DNA from: JBDHTO01 sp039808665
GTDB lineage: Bacteria; Pseudomonadota; Alphaproteobacteria; Paracaedibacterales; JAKBAR01
Reading direction: 5' to 3'
Length of the DNA: 31,864 nucleotides
Assembly: GCA_039808665.1 (NCBI GenBank)
Contig: JBDHTO010000003.1
Coordinates: 1 to 31,864 of the forward strand
The notes under the pieces were generated by a model. The model was not told where the DNA came from. It worked only from the letters and a program-made list of their open reading frames with translations, and ran no database searches. This document shows, piece by piece, positions 14,539-23,087 of this stretch. Position 1 is the first letter of the stretch. Every line of letters begins with the position of its first letter. The translations under genes were made by a program, and so were the position numbers.

Positions 14539-16406
14539 AGTCTTCCTTGGATAATGCGTTCCACAACATTTGGATCGCTCAGGGTGCTTGTGTCTCCGAT
14601 ACTGTCCAATTGATTTTCTGCAATCTTTCTCAAGATGCGTCGCATGACTTTGCCCGATCGTGTTTTGGGAAGGCTATCTGTGAATTGAAGCTTATCAATC
14701 GTTGCAATGGGGCCGATAAGTTTTCTGACGTGTTGAATAATTTCCTGCTTGATGTGATCTGTTGCATGACTCTGATCATAGGCTACAACATAAGCATAAA
14801 TACCCTGACCTTTGATTTCGTGCGGGAATCCTACAACAGCGGCCTCTGCAATATAAGCATGTTCAGTGATGGCACTTTCCAGTTCATTGGTGCCAAGGCG
14901 GTGACCTGAAACGTTCAGGACATCGTCTACACGACCGGTTATGGTATAGAAACCCTTTTCATCCCTTGTGGCGCCATCACCACTAAAGTATTTCCCGGGA
15001 AATATGGAAAAGTAGGTTTCTTCAAAGCGAGAATGATCCTTAAAAAGAGTGCGTGCTTGGCCTGGCCATGAATCGAGAAGCACAAGATTTCCAGAACCGG
15101 CACCCTTAATTTCATGCCCATCATTGTCCACAAGTGCAGCTTGGATACCAAAAAATGGTGTTGTCACGGAACCAGGTTCAAGGGGAGTTTTTAGTTTTGC
15201 AATGGGGGTGAGGAGGTGGCCACCTGTTTCCGTTTGCCACCAGGTATCGGCGACGTAACAACGTCCATCACCGACAATGTCAAAATACCACTGCCATGCT
15301 GTATGGTCGATGGGCTCGCCCACGGTGCCAAGAACCCTCAGGCTTTTTCTAGAGCTGGATTTAACAAAATAATCGCCTTGACTTCTGAGTGTGCGAATCG
15401 CTGTGGGCGCGGTGTAAAAAATATTGACTTGATATTTGTCAATGATACGCCAAAGTCTTCCGTAGTCAGGATAACCTGGTATTCCTTCAAACATCACGGT
15501 TGTGGCGCCATTGCAAAGGGGGCCATAAACAACATAAGAATGCCCTGTAATCCAACCAATATCGGCTGTGCAAAAATGAACATCACCGGGTTGATAGTCG
15601 AAAACATATTCATGAGTCAAAGCGGCATAGAGGAGATATCCTCCCGTTGTGTGTAAAACCCCTTTGGGCTTTCCTGTGGATCCGGATGTGTACAAAATGA
15701 AAAGCGGATCCTCCGCGTTCATAACTTCACAGGGACAATCCGGTGAAGATTTTTCCATGAGTGTGTTCATAGAAATGTATGTGGAATCCCCATCATTTTT
15801 GGAAAGCATAATGACATGTTCGATGCATTCTGTTCCGGATATGGAAAGTGCTTTTTCAATGGTTTCTTTGAAGGGGATATTTTTTCCACCCCGCTTCGCT
15901 GTGTCACAGGTGATAAGAACTTTTGCACCGCAATCTTGGATACGGGAGGCGAGGGACTCTCCAGAAAATCCCCCAAAAACAACAGAGTGAACCGCACCAA
16001 TTCTTGCACAGGCAAGCATGGCAATGGCACCCTCCATCATCATGGGAAGATAGATTACAACGGTGTCTCCCTTTTTCACATTCACGGATTTAAGACCATT
16101 TGCAAAACGGCACACCTTTTCATGAAGTTCTGTGTATGTGAGTGACTCCTGAAATCCCTCCTCATCTCCTTCAAATAAAATGGCGACTTGATCTCCCTTG
16201 TCTTCAATGTGTCTATCAACGCAGTTGTAACACGCGTTAAGCTCGCCATCTTGGAACCATTTGATGGAAACCTGACCCGGAGTGAATGATGTTTCTTTAA
16301 CTTTTGTAAAGCTTTTAAACCAAGACAATCTCTTTGCCTGATTTTTCCAAAACACGTTTGGGTTTTTGACAGATTCTGTGTAGAGTGTGTGATACGTCTC
16401 GGTCAT
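14535..16406 (-). CDS. acs: Acetyl-CoA synthetase (AMP-forming)
   Basis: This 623-aa cytoplasmic enzyme makes acetyl-CoA from acetate, ATP and CoA through acetyl-AMP. Motifs: YTSGSTGKPKG (P-loop), VGEPI, DTWWQTETGG (acyl-binding Trp region), SGDGATRDEKGFYTITGRVDDV (hinge) and LPKTRSGKVMRR with the catalytic, acetylation-prone lysine. The start TETYHTLYTESVKNPNVFWKNQAKRLSWF matches Acs N-termini, and length is near the usual 640-650. The ATG is preceded by ACTCCT and shows no ribosome site, so initiation may be weak or leaderless. It is divergent from the MCE operon over 106 bp. Confidence 0.95.
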   Translation of the reverse strand: MTETYHTLYTESVKNPNVFWKNQAKRLSWFKSFTKVKETSFTPGQVSIKWFQDGELNACYNCVDRHIEDKGDQVAILFEGDEEGFQESLTYTELHEKVCRFANGLKSVNVKKGDTVVIYLPMMMEGAIAMLACARIGAVHSVVFGGFSGESLASRIQDCGAKVLITCDTAKRGGKNIPFKETIEKALSISGTECIEHVIMLSKNDGDSTYISMNTLMEKSSPDCPCEVMNAEDPLFILYTSGSTGKPKGVLHTTGGYLLYAALTHEYVFDYQPGDVHFCTADIGWITGHSYVVYGPLCNGATTVMFEGIPGYPDYGRLWRIIDKYQVNIFYTAPTAIRTLRSQGDYFVKSSSRKSLRVLGTVGEPIDHTAWQWYFDIVGDGRCYVADTWWQTETGGHLLTPIAKLKTPLEPGSVTTPFFGIQAALVDNDGHEIKGAGSGNLVLLDSWPGQARTLFKDHSRFEETYFSIFPGKYFSGDGATRDEKGFYTITGRVDDVLNVSGHRLGTNELESAITEHAYIAEAAVVGFPHEIKGQGIYAYVVAYDQSHATDHIKQEIIQHVRKLIGPIATIDKLQFTDSLPKTRSGKVMRRILRKIAENQLDSIGDTSTLSDPNVVERIIQGRL

Positions 16407-16449
16407 AGGAGTTTGTTGGGTTTTTGTGTTTTATTCTCTAGGGTGAATT

Positions 16450-16478
16450 TTGACAGAGATTTTGTAAACCCCTATAAT
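16450..16478 (+). promoter_or_regulatory. Consensus sigma-70 promoter of the MCE operon
   Basis: A perfect TTGACA (16450-16455), a 17-nt spacer and a perfect TATAAT (16473-16478). Transcription should start near 16485, about 28 nt before the TTG start of the permease gene. It is the best promoter in the window and suggests strong constitutive expression. Confidence 0.85.
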
Positions 16479-16512
16479 CCAGAGTATAAAAATCATGTCG
16501 CTTTAAAAAACT

Positions 16513-17643
16513 TTGTCCGTTTTTAATATTTCCATTTCTGAGCATGCCTTTCATCTTCACGTGATGAGTGATCTTGATATCCGTCATATTCGGACGTGGA
16601 GCGTGAATCTGGATCATACGTTAAGGCAAAGCCTTCAACACAAAAAAAGGAAACTTGAGCTGGAATTTGCGCTTGAGTCAAACTTCGATATATCTTCTCT
16701 CTTTATCCTATTTAAAAAACTTCATGAGTTTTCTCTATCCTATGGATTGGTATTAGATTTTTCAAAATTGCCAAAGGAGTTTCAAGCTCAATTTAAAAAA
16801 TTCGAAAGAGAACAAAAAGAAGAAAGAGTCACCCCAGAGGAAGCATCTTCGGGTTTTATCCATGAAGTGGGTATTCACACCATGGAAGCCCTGGAAAGCA
16901 CTAAAAATCTTCTTTCATTCTTGGGGTATATTCTTATTAAAACAAAGCGCATCATCGTGCGTCATTCCAGTTTTCCTATGGCTTCATTTTTTTATCATGT
17001 GGATCATTCAGGTATACGGGCGATTCCTATTGTCGCACTCATTTCTTTTCTTATTGGCATGGTGCTTGCGTATCAAGGAATCAACCAGCTTTCCAGATTT
17101 GGCGCGCAAATCTATACCATCGATTTTTTAGCTGTGGGTGTGCTTAGAGAAATTGGTGTGTTGATCACAGCCGTTGTTATTGCTGGACGAAGTGCGAGTG
17201 CTTACACAGCGCAAATTGGGACTATGATCGTGAATCAAGAAATTGACGCGATGAAAATTTTTCAACTGGATCCTGTTTTGTATCTTGTTCTTCCAAGGAT
17301 TTTAGGCCTTCTTGTGATGTTGCCTATTCTTGTTTTTATCTCAGATATCCTTGCACTTGCAGGGGGAATGTTTACGTCTCAACTTGTGATCGATGTGTCA
17401 CCTTTTCAGTTTATGCAACATTTAAAAAAAGCATCCGTGATAGGACATTTTTGGGTGGGGATGAGTAAGGCTCCGCTTTTTGCATTTCTTATTTCCCTGG
17501 TTGGATGCTTTCGTGGGTTCCAAGTCAAAAAATCAGCAGAGAGTGTGGGAGTGATGACAACGCGCTCTGTGGTTGAGGCTATTTTTCTGGTGATTATTTG
17601 CAATGCCTTTATGTCGATTCTTTATTCATATCTTAAGGTTTGA
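16513..17643 (+). CDS. MCE/Mla-type ABC permease with N-terminal STAS domain
   Basis: This 376-aa MlaE-family permease is the membrane core of a lipid ABC transporter. Residues about 1-100 are STAS-like (strands in FNISISEHAFHLHVMSDLD), and the MlaE domain follows with five to six helices, the conserved GMVLAYQG, VGVLREIGVLITAVVIAGRSASAYTAQIG and NQEIDAMKI. The STAS strands begin before the first good ATG (16563), so the TTG at 16513 is chosen. It has no clear ribosome site. An in-frame ATG lies at 16495 but is cut by TAA at 16504 (see findings). It overlaps the start region of the ATPase gene and is first in a four-gene operon. Confidence 0.9.
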   Translation: MSVFNISISEHAFHLHVMSDLDIRHIRTWSVNLDHTLRQSLQHKKRKLELEFALESNFDISSLFILFKKLHEFSLSYGLVLDFSKLPKEFQAQFKKFEREQKEERVTPEEASSGFIHEVGIHTMEALESTKNLLSFLGYILIKTKRIIVRHSSFPMASFFYHVDHSGIRAIPIVALISFLIGMVLAYQGINQLSRFGAQIYTIDFLAVGVLREIGVLITAVVIAGRSASAYTAQIGTMIVNQEIDAMKIFQLDPVLYLVLPRILGLLVMLPILVFISDILALAGGMFTSQLVIDVSPFQFMQHLKKASVIGHFWVGMSKAPLFAFLISLVGCFRGFQVKKSAESVGVMTTRSVVEAIFLVIICNAFMSILYSYLKV

Positions 17644-17645
17644 AG

Positions 17646-18374
17646 ATGCGGACTGTTCTTGACGCAAAAAATATTCATACGCAATTTGTTGGAGATCAGA
17701 TTATTCATAAGGATCTCTCTCTTCAAATTTATGAGGGGGAAATTTTTTGTATTGTGGGTGGATCAGGAACGGGAAAATCTGTTCTTTTGAATTACTTGAT
17801 TGGGCTAGATGATCCTCAAAAGGGTGCAGTTGTTTACCATCATCCTTTCTCAAGACATTCTATCGGTGTGTTATTTCAGCAAGGTGCGCTTTTATCGTCG
17901 TTGACGGTTTTGGAAAATATTATGCTTCCTTTGCAAAAAGTGCTTCATATTGATCCAAAAATCGCACATGACCTTGCTCTTTTAAAACTGCGTGACGTTG
18001 GTCTCAGCGGCAAAGATGCTCAAAAATATCCATCAACTCTTTCGGGGGGAATGGTAAAGCGTGTGGGAATTGCGCGCGCACTGGCTATGGAGCCGAAAAT
18101 CCTCTTTTTGGATGAGCCCACAGCAGGTCTTGATCCTATCACAGCAAATGATTTTGATGATTTGATCCTGGATCTGAAAAAGCATTTTGATTTGACTATT
18201 GTTATGATAACACATGATCTTGATACAATCGCAAAAACCTGCGACCGTATTGGAGTGCTTGTTGACAAAAACATGGTGACGGGAACTCTAAAGGAGATTT
18301 GTAAAAATCCGCATCCGTGGATACAAAATTATTTTCGTGGCGTGCGCGGTGAACATGTTTTTGAACGAGCCTAA
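17646..18374 (+). CDS. MlaF-type ABC ATPase
   Basis: This 242-aa ATPase powers the adjacent permease. Walker A is GGSGTGKS, the signature is LSGGM (STLSGGMVKRVGIARAL), Walker B is ILFLDEPTAGLDP, and the H-loop is ITHD; all are intact. The start ATG 17646 has AAGG 8 nt upstream. A TTG at 17640 is too close to that site. The gene begins 2 bp after the permease stop, so translation is probably coupled. Confidence 0.95.
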   Translation: MRTVLDAKNIHTQFVGDQIIHKDLSLQIYEGEIFCIVGGSGTGKSVLLNYLIGLDDPQKGAVVYHHPFSRHSIGVLFQQGALLSSLTVLENIMLPLQKVLHIDPKIAHDLALLKLRDVGLSGKDAQKYPSTLSGGMVKRVGIARALAMEPKILFLDEPTAGLDPITANDFDDLILDLKKHFDLTIVMITHDLDTIAKTCDRIGVLVDKNMVTGTLKEICKNPHPWIQNYFRGVRGEHVFERA

Positions 18375-18389
18375 GTAAGGAAGTTATTG

Positions 18390-19235
18390 ATGGAAACAAA
18401 AATAAATTACACAACCGTTGGGACCGTTGTTTTGGTTCTCTTTGGTCTTTTTATTCTGTTTCTGATTTGGCTTGGGGGTATTGGCTTCCAACAATCTACA
18501 AAAAAAATTGATGTTGTTTTTTCGAGTGTTTCTGGTCTTCAAGAAGGGGGGCCTGTAAAGTATCAAGGTGTGAATATTGGAAGTATTCAAAAGATTCGTA
18601 TTAACCCGGATAACCCAAAAGAAATTCTTGTTCTTGTGAGTGTAGATGGAAAAGTGATCATTAAAAAAGATGTTCTAGCGTCTATTGAGCTTCAAGGGAT
18701 TACGGGAACCTCCTTTATTCAATTTACAGGCGGAAGCATAGAGGCGCCCGAAATACGTAAAGAAAAAGGGAATGAATATCCCCGTGTTTTTGGAAAAGAT
18801 TCGAGTATTGGAAAGGCTCTAGATTCTGCACCGGGTGTTTTAAATGAGCTTGGATCACTCACAACGGATATTAAGGATGTGGTGAATGAGGAAAATAGAG
18901 AAGCCCTTCGAGATATTTTAAGTAATGTGAAAGAGCTCACAAATTCTTTGAAATCAGATTCCGAAGAGGGTGGGGGAGATTTTCAAGAAACCCTCAAAAA
19001 TGCAAAATCAGCGATCAAAGAAATAGAGCTTGCTGCAAAAGAAATTCGCATTGTTTTTTCAGAAAATCGAGAGAGCTTGAAAAGTTTTGGGGGTGTGGGA
19101 CTCACAGCGCTTACAAAATTTTTAACCGAGGCGCAACAAACCCTTGCAACATTTAAACGTGTTGCTGAATCCTTGGAAAGAAGCCCCGCACGGTTTTTAC
19201 GTAATGATCCTGAGCAAGGAGTAAAACTCAGATGA
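18390..19235 (+). CDS. Long MCE (MlaD-like) substrate-binding protein
   Basis: A 281-aa MCE protein: one membrane helix (about 7-30), an MCE domain (about 38-118, KIDVVFSSVSGLQEGGPVKYQG and ELQGITGTSFIQFTGG), then a long helical region that in related proteins forms a tube or plug across the periplasm. It binds lipid and links the permease to an outer-membrane-facing partner. AAGGAAG precedes the ATG; a TTG one codon earlier is less likely. It overlaps the next gene in ATGA. It is a second MCE protein besides the short MlaD at 14086. Confidence 0.93.
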   Translation: METKINYTTVGTVVLVLFGLFILFLIWLGGIGFQQSTKKIDVVFSSVSGLQEGGPVKYQGVNIGSIQKIRINPDNPKEILVLVSVDGKVIIKKDVLASIELQGITGTSFIQFTGGSIEAPEIRKEKGNEYPRVFGKDSSIGKALDSAPGVLNELGSLTTDIKDVVNEENREALRDILSNVKELTNSLKSDSEEGGGDFQETLKNAKSAIKEIELAAKEIRIVFSENRESLKSFGGVGLTALTKFLTEAQQTLATFKRVAESLERSPARFLRNDPEQGVKLR

Positions 19236-19930
19236 AATTGACCACCCTTCTTATAACCCTTTTACTTGCATCTTGTTCGATTCTTCCTGAACCGGGGGAA
19301 GAGACGAAGAAGTTTACATTGGAGCCACTTCCCTTTACAGAAAATCGTGCATCAACACTTGGGCCCATTATTATCGACCAACCTACCGTGTATCCTCCCT
19401 TGGATCAAATGCGTGTTGCGATCAAGCCCACACCAGAGACCATTGATTATATTAGTGGGATTGAGTGGGCGGATCGATTGAGTGTGATGATTCATGAGAA
19501 TATGATTCAAAGTTTTCAAAATAGTGGCGCATTCCAATCCGTGGGGAGGTTGAATTCCGGACTGGACGGCGAATATCTTTTGACGGTGGATGTGAGAAAA
19601 TTTGAAAAATCTGCAGTAGCCTGTTGCGCAGAAGTTGAATATTTTGTCCAACTCACAAGGTTCCATGATCGGAAAATTTTGGGGAGAAAACTCTTTCATG
19701 AAACACACCCCCTTCAAGAAAGGGATGCTGTTTCTGTGATGTCTTCCATCAATATGGCGAATCAAAAGGTCATGAAAAGTATTGAGACATGGGTGGGGTT
19801 GAGTATTCACCATGTCCCAAAAACTGCCCATGAACCCATGTCAAAACCAAAAATGGATACGATTTCTGGAGCATCAGCGGAAAAGAAACCTGTTGCAAAA
19901 ACAGAGGTTAAATCCTCTCCACAGCCATAG
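19232..19930 (+). CDS. ABC-type transport auxiliary lipoprotein (PqiC/PF03886-like)
   Basis: A 232-aa lipoprotein with lipobox LLASC (cysteine at residue 15). Residues about 28-190 fit the ABC_trans_aux domain: FTLEPLPF, IIDQPTVYPPLDQMRVAIKP, DRLSVMIHENMIQSF, and a mixed alpha/beta core. Such lipoproteins sit in the outer membrane and accept lipid from MCE proteins. The C-terminal 40 residues are Pro/Lys-rich linker. It overlaps the MCE gene by 4 bp (ATGA) and the convergent thiolase gene by 23 bp at its 3' end. Confidence 0.85.
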   Translation: MKLTTLLITLLLASCSILPEPGEETKKFTLEPLPFTENRASTLGPIIIDQPTVYPPLDQMRVAIKPTPETIDYISGIEWADRLSVMIHENMIQSFQNSGAFQSVGRLNSGLDGEYLLTVDVRKFEKSAVACCAEVEYFVQLTRFHDRKILGRKLFHETHPLQERDAVSVMSSINMANQKVMKSIETWVGLSIHHVPKTAHEPMSKPKMDTISGASAEKKPVAKTEVKSSPQP

Positions 19931-21074
19931 CCACCGCTTCACCGCCACCAATACAAAGGCTTGCAATACCTTTACTGACTTTATGTGTATGGAGAGCATG
20001 AACAAGTGTGGTTAGAATTCTTGCGCCACTTGCACCAATGGGGTGGCCGAGTGTACAGGATCCTCCATGAACATTCACTTTTGCGGGATCGATTTTCAAA
20101 TCTTTGATAGCGGCCATAGTTACAACTGCAAAGGCTTCATTAATCTCAAAAAGGTCAACGTCATTCACGTTCCAACCTGTTTGTTTCATGAGCTTTTCCA
20201 TGGCGCCAACAGGAGCCGTTGTAAACCAACAGGGTTCATGGGCATGACTTGTATAACCCACAATTCGAGCAAGGGGTTTAAGATTTAATTTTTTTGCACT
20301 TTCTTCATCCATAAGATGAAAGATAGCCGCACCATCCGCGATGGATGATGATGTTGCAGCCGTGACTGTGCCCTCTTTTTTAAAAGCGGGTCTAAGAGCG
20401 GAAAACTTCTCAACCTTGACCTTTGTCGGGGGTTCGTCTTCGCTAATGACATCTGTACCGAATGTGATGGGTGCAATTTCATGTTGAAAATGACCCTTTT
20501 CCTTGGCATGCATGTATTTTTCAAAGGTCGCTTTGGCGTACTGATCCTGATCTTCTCGTGTAAATCCGTATTTTTCTGCGGTGGCCTCTGCAAAGCATCC
20601 CATGAGTGTTCTTGGGGAACCTTTCTCTGGGTAGGCATCCTCGAGCCCATCAAAAAACATATGATCGATAATCTCACCATGCCCCATGCGGAGTCCGTTT
20701 CTGGCCTTGGGAATAAAATAGGGAGCATTTGTCATAGACTCCATACCGCCGGCGAGGACGGAATGGTTATGTCCAAGACGGATTTGATCTGCTGCTATCA
20801 TGATGGAGCGAAGGCCTGATCCACAGACCTTGTTCACGGTGACAGCTGTGACATGATCATCCAATTTTGCAAGACGGGCTGCTTGCCGTGCAGGTGCTTG
20901 CCCCACCCCTGCTTGCAAAACACATCCAAGCATGACTTCTTCGATAGGATGGTGGATGGTCGACAACGCGCTGATGACGTGTGCTGCAATTTCTGGGGAT
21001 TTTAATGTGCTTAAACACCCCTGAAAAGCACCCATGGGTGATCTTTTTGCTTCAACAATAACAACGGATTTCAT
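19908..21074 (-). CDS. Acetyl-CoA acetyltransferase (thiolase)
   Basis: A 388-aa biosynthetic-type thiolase that condenses two acetyl-CoA to acetoacetyl-CoA or cleaves it. The nucleophile is C84 in VNKVCGSGLRS, the catalytic histidine H344 in LGHPIGASGAR, and the second cysteine C374 in CIGGGEAVA. Length is typical. The element before the histidine is GGSCTLGHP instead of the common GGAIALGHP, a small variation outside the catalytic residues. No PHB synthase or reductase gene is nearby. With acs in the window it joins acetate activation to C4 metabolism, but the two are not one operon. Single-gene unit. Confidence 0.94.
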   Translation of the reverse strand: MKSVVIVEAKRSPMGAFQGCLSTLKSPEIAAHVISALSTIHHPIEEVMLGCVLQAGVGQAPARQAARLAKLDDHVTAVTVNKVCGSGLRSIMIAADQIRLGHNHSVLAGGMESMTNAPYFIPKARNGLRMGHGEIIDHMFFDGLEDAYPEKGSPRTLMGCFAEATAEKYGFTREDQDQYAKATFEKYMHAKEKGHFQHEIAPITFGTDVISEDEPPTKVKVEKFSALRPAFKKEGTVTAATSSSIADGAAIFHLMDEESAKKLNLKPLARIVGYTSHAHEPCWFTTAPVGAMEKLMKQTGWNVNDVDLFEINEAFAVVTMAAIKDLKIDPAKVNVHGGSCTLGHPIGASGARILTTLVHALHTHKVSKGIASLCIGGGEAVAMAVERI

Positions 21075-21234
21075 GAGTCGTACTTCATTTTAAACAATCT
21101 TGCCCATAGACTATGCTAGCAACAGTTAAGGGGGTGTTAATAGGATATTATTTATTTCCTAACGAAACTTGTTTTGTAGTCCTCATTTTTTATGCAATCC
21201 TAATGTGGTTCTTCCTTAGCGATTATGTAAATTT

Positions 21235-22257
21235 ATGAAAATTATCAGTGTTCCCGACCTTTCTCTAATCATCCAAAAACATGGTATGATGCCCTTTTTT
21301 AAGGATATGATTGATTATCTTAGGAATGATCTCAAAAGGTGGAACGATTTTGAAAAGTGTCCCCGTCCTGCGTTTCACGTGCCGGGGGGTGTGATCGAAC
21401 TGATGCCCATTCGGGATGGCGATTATTTTTCTTTTAAGTATGTAAACGGTCATCCAGGCAACCCTTCACAGGATAAACACACCGTTGTTGCTGTGGGGCA
21501 ATTGTCGGATGTGGCCACAGGATATCCGGTGATGATCAGTGAAATGACATTTCTGACAGCCTTTAGAACAGCGGCGACAGCAGCCCTTGCGACAGAATAT
21601 TTAAGTCGCCAAGAAAGCTTAAAAATTGCACTCATTGGAACCGGTGCTCAAGCGGAGTTTCAAGCAATTGCGCAAATGTGCGTGAGGCCGATTAAGGAGA
21701 TTTATTACTTTGATTTAGATTCCAAAGCGATGGATAAATTTTCCCATAACATGGGAAAATATGATGTGAATTTGATTCCATGCACCTCTGTGGAAGAAGC
21801 CGTACTTCATGCTGACATCGTGATTACCTGTACTGCAAAAAAAGCCCATGTGGATGTTTTGAAAGGTGTGAAAAAGGGTACGCATATCAATGCCATGGGA
21901 GGGGATTGTCCAGGAAAAACAGAAATTGCACGTAACCTCCTCTGTCAAAGCAAAATCTTTGTGGAGTATCTTCCTCAAACATTGATCGAAGGGGAAATCC
22001 AGCAACTCAATCAAGATAAAGTGAAGGAGCATGTAGTCGGAGAGTTATGGGAAATTATTTGTGGGGAGAAAAAGGGGCGTACCCAAGATGAAGATATCAC
22101 GCTTTTTGATTGTGTGGGATTTGCGATCGAAGATTTTTCTGCACTAAGACTGGTTCATGACCTTTCACACCAATATGGGGTTGGGCAAAACACAGAGCTT
22201 CTTCCACCTCATTCTGATCCAAAAGATTTATTTTCACTCATCGTGGGGTCATCATGA
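21235..22257 (+). CDS. Ornithine cyclodeaminase / mu-crystallin family protein
   Basis: A 340-aa NAD-dependent enzyme of the ornithine cyclodeaminase/mu-crystallin family. Ornithine cyclodeaminase converts L-ornithine to L-proline and ammonia. Visible: the substrate-side segment FSFKYVNGHPGNPSQ (about 62-76), the Rossmann motif IGTGAQAEFQAIAQ (about 133-146), and the conserved HINAMGGDCPGKTE. The family also includes alanine dehydrogenase-like and ketimine reductase members. The arginase gene overlapping by 4 bp (ATGA) strongly favours ornithine as substrate. The length matches the Agrobacterium-type enzyme. Confidence 0.9.
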   Translation: MKIISVPDLSLIIQKHGMMPFFKDMIDYLRNDLKRWNDFEKCPRPAFHVPGGVIELMPIRDGDYFSFKYVNGHPGNPSQDKHTVVAVGQLSDVATGYPVMISEMTFLTAFRTAATAALATEYLSRQESLKIALIGTGAQAEFQAIAQMCVRPIKEIYYFDLDSKAMDKFSHNMGKYDVNLIPCTSVEEAVLHADIVITCTAKKAHVDVLKGVKKGTHINAMGGDCPGKTEIARNLLCQSKIFVEYLPQTLIEGEIQQLNQDKVKEHVVGELWEIICGEKKGRTQDEDITLFDCVGFAIEDFSALRLVHDLSHQYGVGQNTELLPPHSDPKDLFSLIVGSS

Positions 22258-23087
22258 CAATTCGTTTTATTGGCGCAGAGATTGGTGCGTGTGCAGGGAT
22301 TCAAGGATGTGAAAAGGCAGCAGAAGCTCTTGAGGGATTTCTCTCTTTCCAAGTGCGTCTACCTTATGATGGAGATGGTCGGGACTATAATGCACTCGCA
22401 TCTTACTTCAAAAAACTAGGGGAAGTTGTTCAAGAGATTTCTCAACATCACACGCCCTTTGTCATAGGGGGGGATCATTCCTGTGCCATTGGAACATGGA
22501 GTGGGATCTCTCATTTTTATAAACAAAAAGGAGAGGATATAGGACTCATCTGGATTGATGCTCACATGGATGCGCATACACCAGAAACCACACAAAGTGG
22601 AAACGTTCACGGAATGCCTTCGGCCATTCTTTTGGGGCTTGGTGATCCTCGTTTATCGAAAATTTTTCACCAAATACCAAAAATTAAGCCAGAGAATATT
22701 ATTTTTGTAGGGATTCGTTCCTTTGAAAAAGAAGAGGAAGAGCATCTCAAAAAATTAGGCGTCAAAACATATTTTATGGGAGACGTAAAAAAACATGGCA
22801 TCGGGAACGTCATTCGGAGTGTTTATGATGATTTGTCTTCTCGTGTAAAGGTTGGTTTTACAATTGATGTGGATGGCTTTGATCCCAGCGCTTCACCAGG
22901 GACAGGGACACCTGTGGAGGATGGAATTCACTTCGAAGAGTTTCTAGAAGTTGTCAAGACACTTGATCTTTCAAGATGTGCTGGCGTTGAAATCACAGAG
23001 TATAATCCAACACTCGATCATCATCATGTGACACGGGACAATGTTTTGAGGCTCATTCAGGTTTTTGAAAAAACTATCTCTCTCTAA
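22254..23087 (+). CDS. rocF: Arginase
   Basis: A 277-aa ureohydrolase that splits L-arginine to L-ornithine and urea. The Mn-binding residues are visible: H75 in GGDHS, D102, H104 and D106 in IDAHMDAH, and the two aspartates of TIDVDGFDPSASPGTGTP. SGNVHGMP is the arginase-specific substrate loop and argues against agmatinase. Slightly shorter than the 300-aa average. Its start ATG overlaps the ornithine cyclodeaminase stop, so both enzymes are made from one message. No urease gene is in the window. The 3' end overlaps the HlyD gene on the other strand by 14 bp. Confidence 0.94.
   Translation: MTIRFIGAEIGACAGIQGCEKAAEALEGFLSFQVRLPYDGDGRDYNALASYFKKLGEVVQEISQHHTPFVIGGDHSCAIGTWSGISHFYKQKGEDIGLIWIDAHMDAHTPETTQSGNVHGMPSAILLGLGDPRLSKIFHQIPKIKPENIIFVGIRSFEKEEEEHLKKLGVKTYFMGDVKKHGIGNVIRSVYDDLSSRVKVGFTIDVDGFDPSASPGTGTPVEDGIHFEEFLEVVKTLDLSRCAGVEITEYNPTLDHHHVTRDNVLRLIQVFEKTISL

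Noticed and set aside
21105..21115. The palindrome CATAGACTATG between thiolase and ornithine cyclodeaminase as an operator
   Set aside because: It is only 11 bp and not tied to a convincing promoter; the best nearby elements (TTGTTT-16-TATGCA) are weak. Chance is likely.
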